Assembly (NCBI GenBank): GCA_052298855.1
Contig: DAVZXP010000005.1
Span: 135,688-199,687 of the forward strand
Source of the DNA: Fimenecus sp052298855
Lineage (GTDB): Bacteria; Bacillota; Clostridia; Oscillospirales; Acutalibacteraceae
Direction: 5' to 3'
Length of the DNA: 64,000 nt
A program made the translations under genes and the position numbers. The notes beneath the pieces were generated by a model. The model had not been told where the DNA came from. It was given only the letters and a program-made list of their open reading frames with translations, and did not search any database. Below, piece by piece: positions 15,191 through 24,139 of the stretch (position 1 is its first letter; each line of letters starts with the position of its first letter).

Positions 15191-15892
15191 ATGAGCTTTG
15201 TTGAAATCAAGGGTATAAAAAAGCATTTCGGGCAGGGCGACAGTCTTGTCAATGTTTTGAACGGCGTTGACATAAGCATTGAAAAGGGCGAAATTTGCGT
15301 GCTTTTAGGACCGTCGGGCTCGGGAAAATCTACATTGCTTAATATTATAGGCGGAATTGAAAATGCAGACGAGGGCTATATCGCAATCGACGGCGAAAAG
15401 ACTAAGGATATGAACGAAAAGCAGCTTACTCTTTACAGGCGAAAGCATCTCGGCTATGTTTTTCAAATGTACAACCTTATTCCCAACCTTACGGTAAGGG
15501 AAAATATTGAGGTCGGCAAATACCTCGGCAGCGACACGCTTGATGTTGATGAGCTGATGAAAACGCTCGGCATTTATGAACAGAGGAAGAAAGCTCCGTC
15601 ACAGCTTTCGGGCGGTCAGCAGCAGAGGACGTCTATCGGAAGAGCTATTGTTAAGAACCCCGATATTCTCCTGTGCGACGAGCCTACGGGTGCGCTTGAC
15701 TACAACACCTCAAAGGAAATCCTCAAGCTTATCGAGGACATAAACAAAAAATACGGCAACACGATTATTATGGTAACGCACAACGACGCTATAAAGAATA
15801 TGGCGGACAGAGTTTTCACGCTAAAGGACGGCGTTGTCAGAAAGAACTATGTAAACGAAAACAAGATACCTGCGGCAGAGCTTGAATGGTAA
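15191..15892 (+). CDS. ABC transporter ATP-binding protein (MacB/LolD type)
   Basis: The 233-residue nucleotide-binding protein has Walker A GPSGSGKST (about 40-48), signature LSGGQQQR (about 138-145) and Walker B ILLCDEPTGALD (about 158-169), with the H-loop in VTHN. The DEPTGALD form and the small size place it in the MacB/LolD/FtsE class that pairs with FtsX-type permeases, and one follows 22 bp downstream. ATG 15191 was chosen for AAAGGAG upstream. An ATG at 15146 would lie inside the second operator. The transporter is probably induced when an unknown regulator leaves the twin palindromes. Such Firmicutes pairs often respond to antimicrobial peptides, but no sensor genes are adjacent. 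Confidence 0.92.
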   Translation: MSFVEIKGIKKHFGQGDSLVNVLNGVDISIEKGEICVLLGPSGSGKSTLLNIIGGIENADEGYIAIDGEKTKDMNEKQLTLYRRKHLGYVFQMYNLIPNLTVRENIEVGKYLGSDTLDVDELMKTLGIYEQRKKAPSQLSGGQQQRTSIGRAIVKNPDILLCDEPTGALDYNTSKEILKLIEDINKKYGNTIIMVTHNDAIKNMADRVFTLKDGVVRKNYVNENKIPAAELEW

Positions 15893-15914
15893 GAGATGCT
15901 AAAGAGGTGAAAAA

Positions 15915-18900
15915 ATGAAAAACCCACTTAATAAAAGATACTCGAGAGAGCTTAAACAGGACTTCGGAAAATATGCCGCAATTTTCCTTTTTCTCGTGTT
16001 CTTTATCGGCGCAATGTCTGGATTCTTTGTCTCGGATATAAGCGTTGCGGCAACATATTATGAAGGTCTTGAAAAGTACAATATAGAGGACGGACATATG
16101 GCGTTCAATCTTGTACCCGACGACGAACTGCTCAATAAAATCGAAGCAGACAACAATATCACTCTTTATAAAATGTACTATAAGGACGAAACGGTCGCTC
16201 AGAACGACACCACACTTCGTATTTATGTTGACAGAGACACCGTTAATACCGAATGTGTTATGGACGGCAGAATGCCGACAGCCGCAAACGAAATGGCTGT
16301 CGACAGAATGTATGCTGTAAATAACAAGATTTCAATCGGCGACACCGTAACGGTTAACGGACAGGATTATACCGTAACGGGATACACCGCCGTCCCGGAT
16401 TACAGCTGCCTTTTTGAGAGCAATGCGGATATGATGTTCGACGCAGTAAATTTCGGCGTAGGCTTTGTGACAAACGAGGGCTACGAAAAAATCAGAGCCA
16501 CTCACGAGTCGATAAACTATGCGTGGAAATATCTTACACCCACAACGGATGATGTTGACGCAAAAAACCGTTCGGACGATATTACCGACAGCCTTGAAAG
16601 CATATTAAAGCAGTACGACCAAAGCCTTATTCAATCGCAGGTTGACTCGCTTTACGCTCAGGCAAGGGATATTTCCGCTTCTCTCGGCACGGACTTTGAA
16701 AAGGCTTCAAAAGCAATAACAAACACAGTTACCGCCGCTGCCGAAAAGGCTGCGAAAAATGCGGTTTCCTCTCTTTCCTCTGACGAGATGCTTGATGTTA
16801 TCTCGTCGGCTTCGGGCAAGAGCAAGGATGAAATTACGGCAACGGCATTCAACTCCTTAGGTCTTACCGACGAACAGAAATTTATGCTTGCGGCATATTC
16901 GGGCTCACTTTCAAATGAGGAGAAGCTCGGTGCGGCTCTCAAGCTTTCAGGCAAAACGGAAAGCGACCTTATGCCGATAATTGCGTCGGCAAGCGGTATG
17001 AGCGAGGACGAATTAAGTACGGCTTTAATAAAGTACGTTGCTCAAAAGCAGGGTACGACGGTTGACGGACTTATCGCAAGACAGCTCGGCACGACTGAGG
17101 AAAAGTACAGAGCAATGCTTGACGCCTTTGAAGAGGCAAAGACCTTAACGGACGACCTCGACAAGAGCTCGGCGGAGGCTCCTAAAATCAACCTTGACGA
17201 GCTTGAAAACGAAAAAGACTACGAAAACGATATGGAGTTTTCGCTTGATAAAATATATTCGATAGTCGATAAAATAAGTGCTGTGGGCATTTATGATATG
17301 AGCAGTATCAGAGCAAGACTTGACAGCCTTGACGCACTTACAAGGACAGAAATCGACGACAGCGGAATAATTACCGTCAAGGACTATAATCCGAAATTTT
17401 CAAACAAGGCAATCAACTTTACCATTGAGGATACCGTCGGCGACAAGGCTAACGCATCACTTATGCTTTACATGATAATTGCGGTTATTGCGTTTATGTT
17501 TGCCGTTACCTCCTCGAACACAATTTCAAGGGAAGCAAGCGTTATCGGTACGCTCAGAGCCTCGGGCTACACTAAGGGAGAGCTTGTAAGGCACTATATG
17601 ACGTTGCCTGTTGTCGTAACGCTTCTCGGTGCCGTTGTCGGCAATATTTTGGGCTACACAGTATTTGAAAAGCTGTTTATAGGCGTTTACTATTCGAGCT
17701 ATTCGCTCCCGACATACGAAACACTTCCGAGCGCACAGGCGTTTTTAGACACTACGGTTATACCGCTTATTCTTGTAATTGTAATAAACCTTGCGGTAAT
17801 CGGAAGAAAAATGCAGCTGAGTCCGCTCTCTTTCCTCAGAGGCGAATTAAGCAAGGGCAAGAAAAAGCAGGCGGTAAGCCTTTCCAAAAAGCTTCCGTTT
17901 ATCTCACGCTTCAGACTTCGCATACTCTTTCAAAATATCCCGTCATATCTTACAATGTTTATCGGAATTTTCCTCGGCGGTGCGCTTGCGGTGTTCGGAC
18001 TTATGTTCGGACCGCTGCTTTCCGACTACGGAGAGCTTGTAAAGCAAACGCAGATTTCACAGTATCAGTATGTGCTTGCAGATACAGCCGAAACGCAGAA
18101 CGGGCAGGCTGAAAAATACTGTGTGACGTCGCTTGATACGGTTGATGAAGGGTTTATGACAGATGAGGTTATGATTTACGGAATTGAGAGCAACAGCAAT
18201 TACGTAAAAGCCGAAATCCCGTCGGGACAGGTGCTCATTTCAAACGGCTATGCCGCAAAATACAAGCTGTCCGAGGGCGACGAAATAACGCTCAAGGATA
18301 AGTATTCAAGCAAGACCTACACCTTTACCGTCGGCGGAATTTACAACTATGACGCCGCAATTTCAATATTTATGCCGAGAGAGGAATATCTCAGCACGTT
18401 CGGCGAGGACAGCGATTATTTCACGGGCTATTTCAGCAACGAAGAACTGACCGACATTGACTCGGACGATATTGCAACGGTTATAACCGAAAAGGATCTT
18501 ACCAAAATCGTTACACAGATGCAGGTGTCAATGGGCGAGTTTATGAACGTGTTTAAGGCACTCGGCGTTATAATATTTATGCTTGTTATCTACATTCTGA
18601 CAAAGCAGATAATTGAGCGTAATGCAAAGTCAATTTCAATGACTAAGGTCTTAGGCTTCACGAACGGCGAGATTGCGAAGCTGTATATTGTAATAACCTC
18701 GCTTGTGGTAATCGCCTCATTGCTCATTTCAATACCGCTTATCCACCTTGCTCTAAAGGCAATTTTCGAGGACTATCTTTATACGCAAATGACAGGATAT
18801 ATTCCGTACATAGTTTCAAACTCCTGCTATATCAAGATGTTTATTATGGGAATTGTCAGCTATGCGGTGGTTTCAATCGGTATGTTTATCAAGATTAAGA

Positions 18901-18941
18901 AGCTTCCTAAGGGCGAGGCACTTAAAAATCAGAACTTATAA
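15915..18941 (+). CDS. Large FtsX-type ABC permease
   Basis: This 1008-residue permease has transmembrane helix 1 at about 20-42 and a large extracytoplasmic region (about 45-515). A first FtsX core follows with helices near 517-540, 565-590 and 615-635, then a helix near 675-700, a second extracytoplasmic domain (about 705-875), and a final three-helix FtsX core (about 885-905, 935-960, 975-998). The first external region contains a long Ala/Ser/Glu-rich helical insert (about 225-430), likely a coiled-coil stalk. It forms one transcript with the ATPase and is closed by a good terminator. It resembles large two-FtsX permeases of Gram-positives. Its substrate is unknown. Confidence 0.9.
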   Translation: MKNPLNKRYSRELKQDFGKYAAIFLFLVFFIGAMSGFFVSDISVAATYYEGLEKYNIEDGHMAFNLVPDDELLNKIEADNNITLYKMYYKDETVAQNDTTLRIYVDRDTVNTECVMDGRMPTAANEMAVDRMYAVNNKISIGDTVTVNGQDYTVTGYTAVPDYSCLFESNADMMFDAVNFGVGFVTNEGYEKIRATHESINYAWKYLTPTTDDVDAKNRSDDITDSLESILKQYDQSLIQSQVDSLYAQARDISASLGTDFEKASKAITNTVTAAAEKAAKNAVSSLSSDEMLDVISSASGKSKDEITATAFNSLGLTDEQKFMLAAYSGSLSNEEKLGAALKLSGKTESDLMPIIASASGMSEDELSTALIKYVAQKQGTTVDGLIARQLGTTEEKYRAMLDAFEEAKTLTDDLDKSSAEAPKINLDELENEKDYENDMEFSLDKIYSIVDKISAVGIYDMSSIRARLDSLDALTRTEIDDSGIITVKDYNPKFSNKAINFTIEDTVGDKANASLMLYMIIAVIAFMFAVTSSNTISREASVIGTLRASGYTKGELVRHYMTLPVVVTLLGAVVGNILGYTVFEKLFIGVYYSSYSLPTYETLPSAQAFLDTTVIPLILVIVINLAVIGRKMQLSPLSFLRGELSKGKKKQAVSLSKKLPFISRFRLRILFQNIPSYLTMFIGIFLGGALAVFGLMFGPLLSDYGELVKQTQISQYQYVLADTAETQNGQAEKYCVTSLDTVDEGFMTDEVMIYGIESNSNYVKAEIPSGQVLISNGYAAKYKLSEGDEITLKDKYSSKTYTFTVGGIYNYDAAISIFMPREEYLSTFGEDSDYFTGYFSNEELTDIDSDDIATVITEKDLTKIVTQMQVSMGEFMNVFKALGVIIFMLVIYILTKQIIERNAKSISMTKVLGFTNGEIAKLYIVITSLVVIASLLISIPLIHLALKAIFEDYLYTQMTGYIPYIVSNSCYIKMFIMGIVSYAVVSIGMFIKIKKLPKGEALKNQNL

Positions 18942-18970
18942 TAATTCCTTATAACCCCTTTCCTAATGAA

Positions 18971-19002
18971 ATATGCACGGTATTTTGCCGTGCATATTTT
19001 TT
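18971..19002 (+). terminator. Terminator of the ABC transporter operon
   Basis: TATGCACGG and CCGTGCATA form a 9-bp stem followed by TTTTTT. Confidence 0.85.
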
Positions 19003-19065
19003 ATTGAAAATATTTATAAATTGTACTAAAATATAGGTACAGAACAGGAAATCGGAGTTGATAAT

Positions 19066-19695
19066 ATGGACGCTAACGAATTCAAAAGAAATGAAATGCT
19101 TGCACAGCTGATAATCAAAGGCTTGCAATCAAGAAATATGACAGGCTACTACGCCGAGTCAAAGGAAAAAGCAAAGGAAATCGCACTTTCGCTTATGCCG
19201 AACGGCTGTTCGGTATCGCACGGCGGCTCGTGTTCAATCAAGGAAATCGGACTTATCGACGAGCTTAAAAGCGGTAGATTTAATTACATTGACCGCAATT
19301 CTGCACCCGACAAGCACCAAGCAGAGCTTGACGCATATGACTGTGATGTATTTTTGGGCAGTTCAAACGCAATAACCGAGGACGGTGTTCTTGTGAATAT
19401 CGACGGCAACTCGAACAGGGTTTCTGCTTACGCTTACGGACCTAAAAAGGTAGTGCTTATCGTCGGAATGAACAAGGTTGCAAAGGACGTTGACTCTGCG
19501 CTTAAAAGAGCGAGAAACATTGCCGCACCCGTAAATGCACAGCGCTTCGGGCTTGATACTCCTTGTTCAAAAACAGGTTCCTGCCTTAATTGCAAGTCAC
19601 CCGACACAATTTGTTGTCAGTTCCTTATAACGAGGTATTCACGCCATAAGGACAGAATTCATGTTATTTTGGTAAACGATACATTGGGGTATTAA
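19066..19695 (+). CDS. LUD-domain protein (LutC/YkgG-like)
   Basis: The 209-residue protein matches the LUD fold: an N-terminal helical segment, SVSHGGSCSIKEIGL (about 45-59), then FLGSSNAITEDGVLVNIDGNSNRVSA (about 103-128) and a VLIVGMNK strand. The family includes LutC and LutB, which support lactate oxidation. A lone copy like this one occurs in many Clostridia and its role is not established. A cysteine group near the C-terminus (TPCSKTGSCLNC, then ICC, about 165-185) could hold a metal or cluster and is a plausible functional site. It has its own RBS (CGGAG) and terminator and no lut partner genes nearby. Confidence 0.82.
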   Translation: MDANEFKRNEMLAQLIIKGLQSRNMTGYYAESKEKAKEIALSLMPNGCSVSHGGSCSIKEIGLIDELKSGRFNYIDRNSAPDKHQAELDAYDCDVFLGSSNAITEDGVLVNIDGNSNRVSAYAYGPKKVVLIVGMNKVAKDVDSALKRARNIAAPVNAQRFGLDTPCSKTGSCLNCKSPDTICCQFLITRYSRHKDRIHVILVNDTLGY

Positions 19696-19720
19696 ATTTT
19701 TAACGATATATAAAAATTTA

Positions 19721-19746
19721 AGCGGACAGAAATCTGTCCGCTTTTT
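19721..19746 (+). terminator. Terminator of the LUD gene
   Basis: AGCGGACAG and CTGTCCGCT form a 9-bp stem with a 4-nt loop, followed by TTTTT. It abuts the end of the convergent RAYT gene. Confidence 0.85.
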
Positions 19747-19747
19747 G

Positions 19748-20224
19748 TTATGTGTTTTTATTAAACATATAATCCTCACACCATCTATAAGGATTGTCCT
19801 CAATATATTGCCACCTTATTTGGAAATCATATTCATCACGAATTATATGATCGTAAAATCCTTTTTGCCAAATCGACTTACCGAGTCGCTTAGTTATTAC
19901 ACCTTTAAACTGCTTAATAATGCGAGATATCGTAGGGGCGAACTGTGTTCGCCCGCTAAATGTATCTATGAAAACAAGCAGATGAATATGGTTTGGCATA
20001 ATCACATAGTTTTCAACAGTTACATTTTTATATATTTCGCTTATATTTTTTATTTCTTCTTCAACTATTTCCCCTACTTTTGATAGGCGAACACAGTTCG
20101 CCCCTACGTGTATATACGATAAAATTGGGTTGCGATTTTCAACACAAACCGTTATAAAATAAACTCCGTTTTGCGAATAATCATAATTCTTAAGTCTATT
20201 TGGCTTTCTTGTTTTGGAATTCAT
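19748..20224 (-). CDS. REP-associated tyrosine transposase (RAYT / TnpA-REP, Y1 HUH family)
   Basis: This 158-residue single-strand transposase of the IS200-like Y1 family has the HUH motif HIH in MPNHIHLL (His82 and His84). The region WQKGFYDHIIRDEYDF carries the likely catalytic tyrosine, and YIEDNPYRW is the usual C-terminal motif. RAYTs are single-copy domesticated enzymes linked to REP hairpins. Two REP hairpins lie inside its own reading frame, translated as VGANCVRLS (about 39-47) and GRTQFAPT (about 93-100). They are in opposite orientation, and the frame stays open through both. It follows pcrA by 4 bp and shares its direction. It has no left/right IS ends that I can see. Confidence 0.9.
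   Translation of the reverse strand: MNSKTRKPNRLKNYDYSQNGVYFITVCVENRNPILSYIHVGANCVRLSKVGEIVEEEIKNISEIYKNVTVENYVIMPNHIHLLVFIDTFSGRTQFAPTISRIIKQFKGVITKRLGKSIWQKGFYDHIIRDEYDFQIRWQYIEDNPYRWCEDYMFNKNT
19932..19953 (+). repeat. REP hairpin inside the RAYT gene (copy 1)
   Basis: GTAG foot, then a GGCGAAC/GTTCGCC stem with a TGT loop, oriented on the plus strand (opposite to the gene). On the coding strand it gives the peptide GRTQFAPT. Confidence 0.85.
20086..20107 (-). repeat. REP hairpin inside the RAYT gene (copy 2, inverted)
   Basis: The same hairpin with its GTAG foot read on the minus strand. It gives VGANCVR in frame. Together with copy 1 it makes an inverted pair about 130 bp apart. Confidence 0.85.
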
Positions 20225-20228
20225 AATT

Positions 20229-22655
20229 TTATATCTTCTTCAAATTCGCCATTTTTGCCATAAGTTTTTTTGTTCCTACCTTTTGGAAGGCAATTTCAAG
20301 GAGCATATCGTTGCCCATAGGTGTTGCTCTCGACACAACGCCGTCTCCGAAAACTCGGTGGCTTACGGTGTCGCCGGGCTTGAAATCAAGCTTAACCGTA
20401 GAGGCGGATTTGCTCTTTCCTGCGCCGGAAAAGCCTCTGTTTACAGTATTGCTGTGGCTTGAATATGAGCCTTGCTGTGCGGAACGGGCAGAGGAAGTCG
20501 AGTTATCTCTTGCCGAACCGCCTGAGCCGAAGCTTGAGAACGAGGAATGCCCGAAGAACGGATTGTCCGAAGAGCGTTCAAGCAAATCGCTCGGAATTTC
20601 GTCCAAAAACCTTGACGGTCTGTTGTAGTTTGTAGAGCCGTACATCATTCTCTGCTTTGCATCGGTAAGATAAAGCTTCTGCTTCGCCCTTGTAATTCCA
20701 ACGTAGCAAAGGCGACGTTCTTCCTCAACTTCAGCCTCGTTAAACATACTCTGTCTGCCGGGGAAAACGCCCTCCTCCATACCGGGCATAAACACAACGG
20801 GAAATTCAAGTCCCTTTGCGGAGTGGAGGGTCATAAGCACAACCGCATCCGCATCCTGATTGTAGTTGTCAATATCGGTCATCAACGCAACCTCTTCAAG
20901 GAAATCGCCGAGCGTTTTTTCGGGGTCTTCTTCGAAATATCTTGTAATATTTGCGCCCAACTGATTGAGGTTTTCCATTCTGTCCTCATACTTTACGGGG
21001 TCATCCTTGAGCGAACGGGCATAACCTGTCGTTTCAAGCACTTCTGCTAAAAGTTCAGCCGGAGAAATCTCCTCAAGCCTTGATATGAAAGCATCTATCA
21101 TATCTGTAAAGCTTTTTAGCTTTACAGCACTTCGCTTTAATAATTCGTAATTTTCGGCAGTTTTGAGCACCTCATAAAGCGGTACTCCGAGGGTGTCGGC
21201 AATCTGTGAAGCGTTGTTCACGGTGGTGTCGCCTATTCCCCTTTTCGGAGTATTGATAATTCGCATAAGCCTTACTTTATCCGAGGTATTGTTGATTACG
21301 CTCAGGTATGCCATAGCATCTTTGATTTCCATACGGTCATAGAACTTGTGTCCGCCGATTATCCTGTACGGAATCGAGTTGCGCATAAGCTCCTGCTCTA
21401 TGGGGCTTGACATTGCATTCATTCGATACAAAATTGCAAAATCGCTCAATTTACGCTTTCTTCCCCTGTCATATTCCTCGGAAATCTTTTTAACTATGTA
21501 TTTAGCCTCTCCCGTTTCATCATTTACGGTACGGCACTCAACCTTTTCGCCTGCACCGTTGGCAGTCCAAAGATTTTTACCCTTTCTCTCGCTGTTGTTT
21601 GAAATTACGGCATTTGCGGCATCAAGAATATTCTGCGTTGAACGGTAGTTCTGCTCAAGTCTAATGACAACAGCATCTGAATATCTGTTCTCAAACTGCA
21701 AAATATTCTCAATCGTCGCACCTCTGAAACGGTAAATACTCTGATCATCATCACCGACAACGCAAATATTTTTATATCCGTCTGCAAGCATTGAGGTGAG
21801 CTTATACTGTGCAAGGTTAGTGTCCTGATACTCGTCAACCATAATATGACGAAATCTTCGCTGATAGTATTCAAGCACCTCAGGACAGCTCTCAAAGAGC
21901 TTAATTGTGTTTACGATAATATCGTCAAAGTCCATAGCGTCAGCCTCTTTAAGCATCTGCTCGTACTTTTTATACACCTGACCGATTTTTTCAAGTCTTA
22001 TGTCGCCCGAATTGTCATTGATAAACTGTTCGGGGGTTATAAGTTGGTCTTTCGCACGGCTGATTTCATTTAATATTGACTTGTGCGGCAGGAATTTATC
22101 GTCAATGTCGAGAAGCCTTTGGCACTCCTTGACAATGCGCTTGCTGTCGTCTGTATCATAGATGGTAAAATGACTTGAAAAGCCGATTTTGTCGCCGTCA
22201 CGCCTTAAAATACGCACGCAGGACGAGTGGAAGGTGCTTGCCCATATATCAAGTGCATCTTCACCTAAAATGAGCGAAAGCCTCTCTTTAAGCTCATTTG
22301 CCGCCTTATTCGTAAAGGTAATGGCAAGTATCTGCCACGGTTTCACGGCATTAACGCTCAAAAGGTCCTTTATGTCCTCATAAACGGTCTTATCCCCGTC
22401 AAGATAACGGCGCATTTTGTCAATATCCGTGTCGTCGGGCGTTCTTTCAAGCCACTCGGAATTATACGCATCGCCGTATTTTATAAGGTTTGCAATCCTG
22501 TTTACAACGACCGTAGTCTTTCCCGAGCCTGCGCCTGCAAGAATTAAAAGCGGTCCTTTCGTATTAAAGACCGCTTTCTTCTGCATATCGTTCATTCTCT
22601 TAAATTCGTTTTCGATTATCTGTCTTCTTAAAGTTAAAATTTCGCTTTTGTCCAT
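20229..22655 (-). CDS. pcrA: ATP-dependent DNA helicase PcrA/UvrD (SF1)
   Basis: The 808-residue protein has the ordered SF1A helicase motifs: Q motif MNDMQKKAVF (about 18-27), motif I AGAGSGKTT (about 37-45), motif II VDEYQDTNLAQY (about 250-261), motif III VGDDDQSIYRFRGA, motif IV LEQNYRST, motif V VVLMTLHSAKGLEFPVVF and motif VI YVGITRAKQKLYL. A Ser/Gly-rich linker (about 675-745) leads to the C-terminal domain starting KPGDTVSHRVFGDGVV, typical of PcrA. It acts in nucleotide excision repair and in removing recombinase or polymerase from DNA. It starts 13 bp after the fumarase beta gene with a CGGAG RBS, so it is probably in the same transcript. Confidence 0.95.
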   Translation of the reverse strand: MDKSEILTLRRQIIENEFKRMNDMQKKAVFNTKGPLLILAGAGSGKTTVVVNRIANLIKYGDAYNSEWLERTPDDTDIDKMRRYLDGDKTVYEDIKDLLSVNAVKPWQILAITFTNKAANELKERLSLILGEDALDIWASTFHSSCVRILRRDGDKIGFSSHFTIYDTDDSKRIVKECQRLLDIDDKFLPHKSILNEISRAKDQLITPEQFINDNSGDIRLEKIGQVYKKYEQMLKEADAMDFDDIIVNTIKLFESCPEVLEYYQRRFRHIMVDEYQDTNLAQYKLTSMLADGYKNICVVGDDDQSIYRFRGATIENILQFENRYSDAVVIRLEQNYRSTQNILDAANAVISNNSERKGKNLWTANGAGEKVECRTVNDETGEAKYIVKKISEEYDRGRKRKLSDFAILYRMNAMSSPIEQELMRNSIPYRIIGGHKFYDRMEIKDAMAYLSVINNTSDKVRLMRIINTPKRGIGDTTVNNASQIADTLGVPLYEVLKTAENYELLKRSAVKLKSFTDMIDAFISRLEEISPAELLAEVLETTGYARSLKDDPVKYEDRMENLNQLGANITRYFEEDPEKTLGDFLEEVALMTDIDNYNQDADAVVLMTLHSAKGLEFPVVFMPGMEEGVFPGRQSMFNEAEVEEERRLCYVGITRAKQKLYLTDAKQRMMYGSTNYNRPSRFLDEIPSDLLERSSDNPFFGHSSFSSFGSGGSARDNSTSSARSAQQGSYSSHSNTVNRGFSGAGKSKSASTVKLDFKPGDTVSHRVFGDGVVSRATPMGNDMLLEIAFQKVGTKKLMAKMANLKKI

Positions 22656-22668
22656 TAAAATTCTCCGA

Positions 22669-23199
22669 TTATTTTATGAAAAGATTTCCGCCGTGCGCAT
22701 CAATGGCAACCGTAAGCGGAAATGAATTAAATTCTAATTTTTTGACCGACTCACAGCCCAAATCCTCAAATGCGATAACCTCGCACGAAGCAATGCACTT
22801 TGAAGCAAGCGCACCTGCACCGCCTATCGCACAAAAATATACTGCGCCGTTTCTGACAATCGCATCACAGACGTCCTTTGAGCGAGGACCCTTGCCGACC
22901 ATTGCCGAAAGCCCCATATCAAGCATTTGCGGTGCGTAAACGTCCATTCTCGACGAGGTTGTAGGGCCGCAGGAGCCTATTGCAAGCCCTTCCGGTGTGG
23001 GGGTGGGACCTGCATAGTAAACAGTTGCGCCGTCTATGTCATAAGGTGTTTTTTCGCCGTTTTTCAAAAGCTCAAATATACGCTTATGTGCGGCGTCACG
23101 GGAGGTGTAGACAGTACCGCTTAAATACACGGTGTCCCCTGCCTTGAGGTACTCCGCCGCCTTTTTGATTTCACTTGTGTTAATATGATATTCGCTCAC
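22669..23199 (-). CDS. Class I fumarate hydratase / tartrate dehydratase, beta subunit
   Basis: The 176-residue protein corresponds to the C-terminal (beta) half of class I Fe-S hydro-lyases. Family landmarks are LKAGDTVYLSGTVYTSRDAAHKR (about 18-40), VYYAGPTPTP, GSCGPTTSSRMD, MVGKG and CAIGGAGAL. The beta chain completes the active site formed with the cluster-bearing alpha chain, interconverting fumarate and malate (or acting on L-tartrate). No alpha-subunit gene is present in this window, although the two are normally adjacent. It starts with GTG 23199, only 2 bp after the stop of the DivIVA-like gene, with AGAGGG inside that gene. The alpha chain must be encoded elsewhere. Confidence 0.88.
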   Translation of the reverse strand: MSEYHINTSEIKKAAEYLKAGDTVYLSGTVYTSRDAAHKRIFELLKNGEKTPYDIDGATVYYAGPTPTPEGLAIGSCGPTTSSRMDVYAPQMLDMGLSAMVGKGPRSKDVCDAIVRNGAVYFCAIGGAGALASKCIASCEVIAFEDLGCESVKKLEFNSFPLTVAIDAHGGNLFIK

Positions 23200-23201
23200 G
23201 G

Positions 23202-23993
23202 TCAGCCCTCTTTCGTGTTAAAAGGGAAGCTGTCGGGCTTGATATTCAAATCCTCGTGGAAATCGGTGTGAGGCGGATACTGAATATATGTAAGACCGCT
23301 GCCGTCGTTTGTTTCAAGCACTCCCGAAGCATCGTCATCAACCTCAAACGAAACCGAAAGGTCCGGCTCAAATACTGCGTCCTGTCTTATAGACAAATTC
23401 TTAGCCGTAGCAGCCATACGCTGTGCAAGAATAGAAATATTCGCCTGAAGCTCGTCCACCGACTTTGTGAAAAGGGCGGAAATTTTATCAACCTCAGATG
23501 AAAGTCTTGTGATTTCGCTTGCCTGCTTTGAAATATCCTCCGATATAGTCTTTGAAGCGGTATGAGCCTTTTCATTGGCAGCCGCAACGATGTTCTCCGA
23601 GTATTTTCTTGCGTCGAGGAACGCTGCGCCCAAGCGAGCCTGAGCCGCCTCAATTTCCCTGTTATTTCTCTCAATTACAGACTTCGCATTTGAATATTCC
23701 TCGGAAACCTTTGAAAGCGTTTCCAATCTCTCAACGATTTCGCTGTTCTGATTCTCAAGTGCGGAAATTCTCTCCGACTTCTCTGTTGTTTCCTTTTTAA
23801 GCTCCTCAAGCTGTGCACAATCGTCAGTCAGCTCCAAAACCTTAGAGTTAAGCTCGCCGATTTTGCCGTCCTTCTTCTCGACATCAGCCTTTAAGCTCTC
23901 GATTTCCTTTTTAAGCTCTTCGACATAAGAGATAACATCCTCTTTCTTAAAGCCGCCGAAAACGCTTGTTCTCATAATCTTTTCTGCGTCCAT
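23202..23993 (-). CDS. DivIVA-like coiled-coil protein
   Basis: This 263-residue protein starts with SVFGGFKKEDVISYVEELKKE (about 9-30), the short N-terminal motif shared by DivIVA/GpsB-type proteins. A nearly continuous coiled coil follows (about 25-205), rich in Glu, Lys, Leu and Ser. The last 50 residues are acidic and low in structure. DivIVA proteins bind curved membrane at poles and septa and scaffold division or sporulation proteins. The precise partner here is unknown. It heads a run of four minus-strand genes (DivIVA-like, fumarase beta, pcrA, RAYT) with very short gaps. Confidence 0.7.
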   Translation of the reverse strand: MDAEKIMRTSVFGGFKKEDVISYVEELKKEIESLKADVEKKDGKIGELNSKVLELTDDCAQLEELKKETTEKSERISALENQNSEIVERLETLSKVSEEYSNAKSVIERNNREIEAAQARLGAAFLDARKYSENIVAAANEKAHTASKTISEDISKQASEITRLSSEVDKISALFTKSVDELQANISILAQRMAATAKNLSIRQDAVFEPDLSVSFEVDDDASGVLETNDGSGLTYIQYPPHTDFHEDLNIKPDSFPFNTKEG

Positions 23994-24139
23994 ATAAACA
24001 CCCCTACGGATAAATTGTCATTATTATTTTTTATTTTAACAGATTTCTGAACTAAATACAACCTAAATGTGGATAATTGTCAAATAAATTGATTTTACCT
24101 TTGATTTATGCTAAAATATGTACAAAAGGAGTGAGGATT

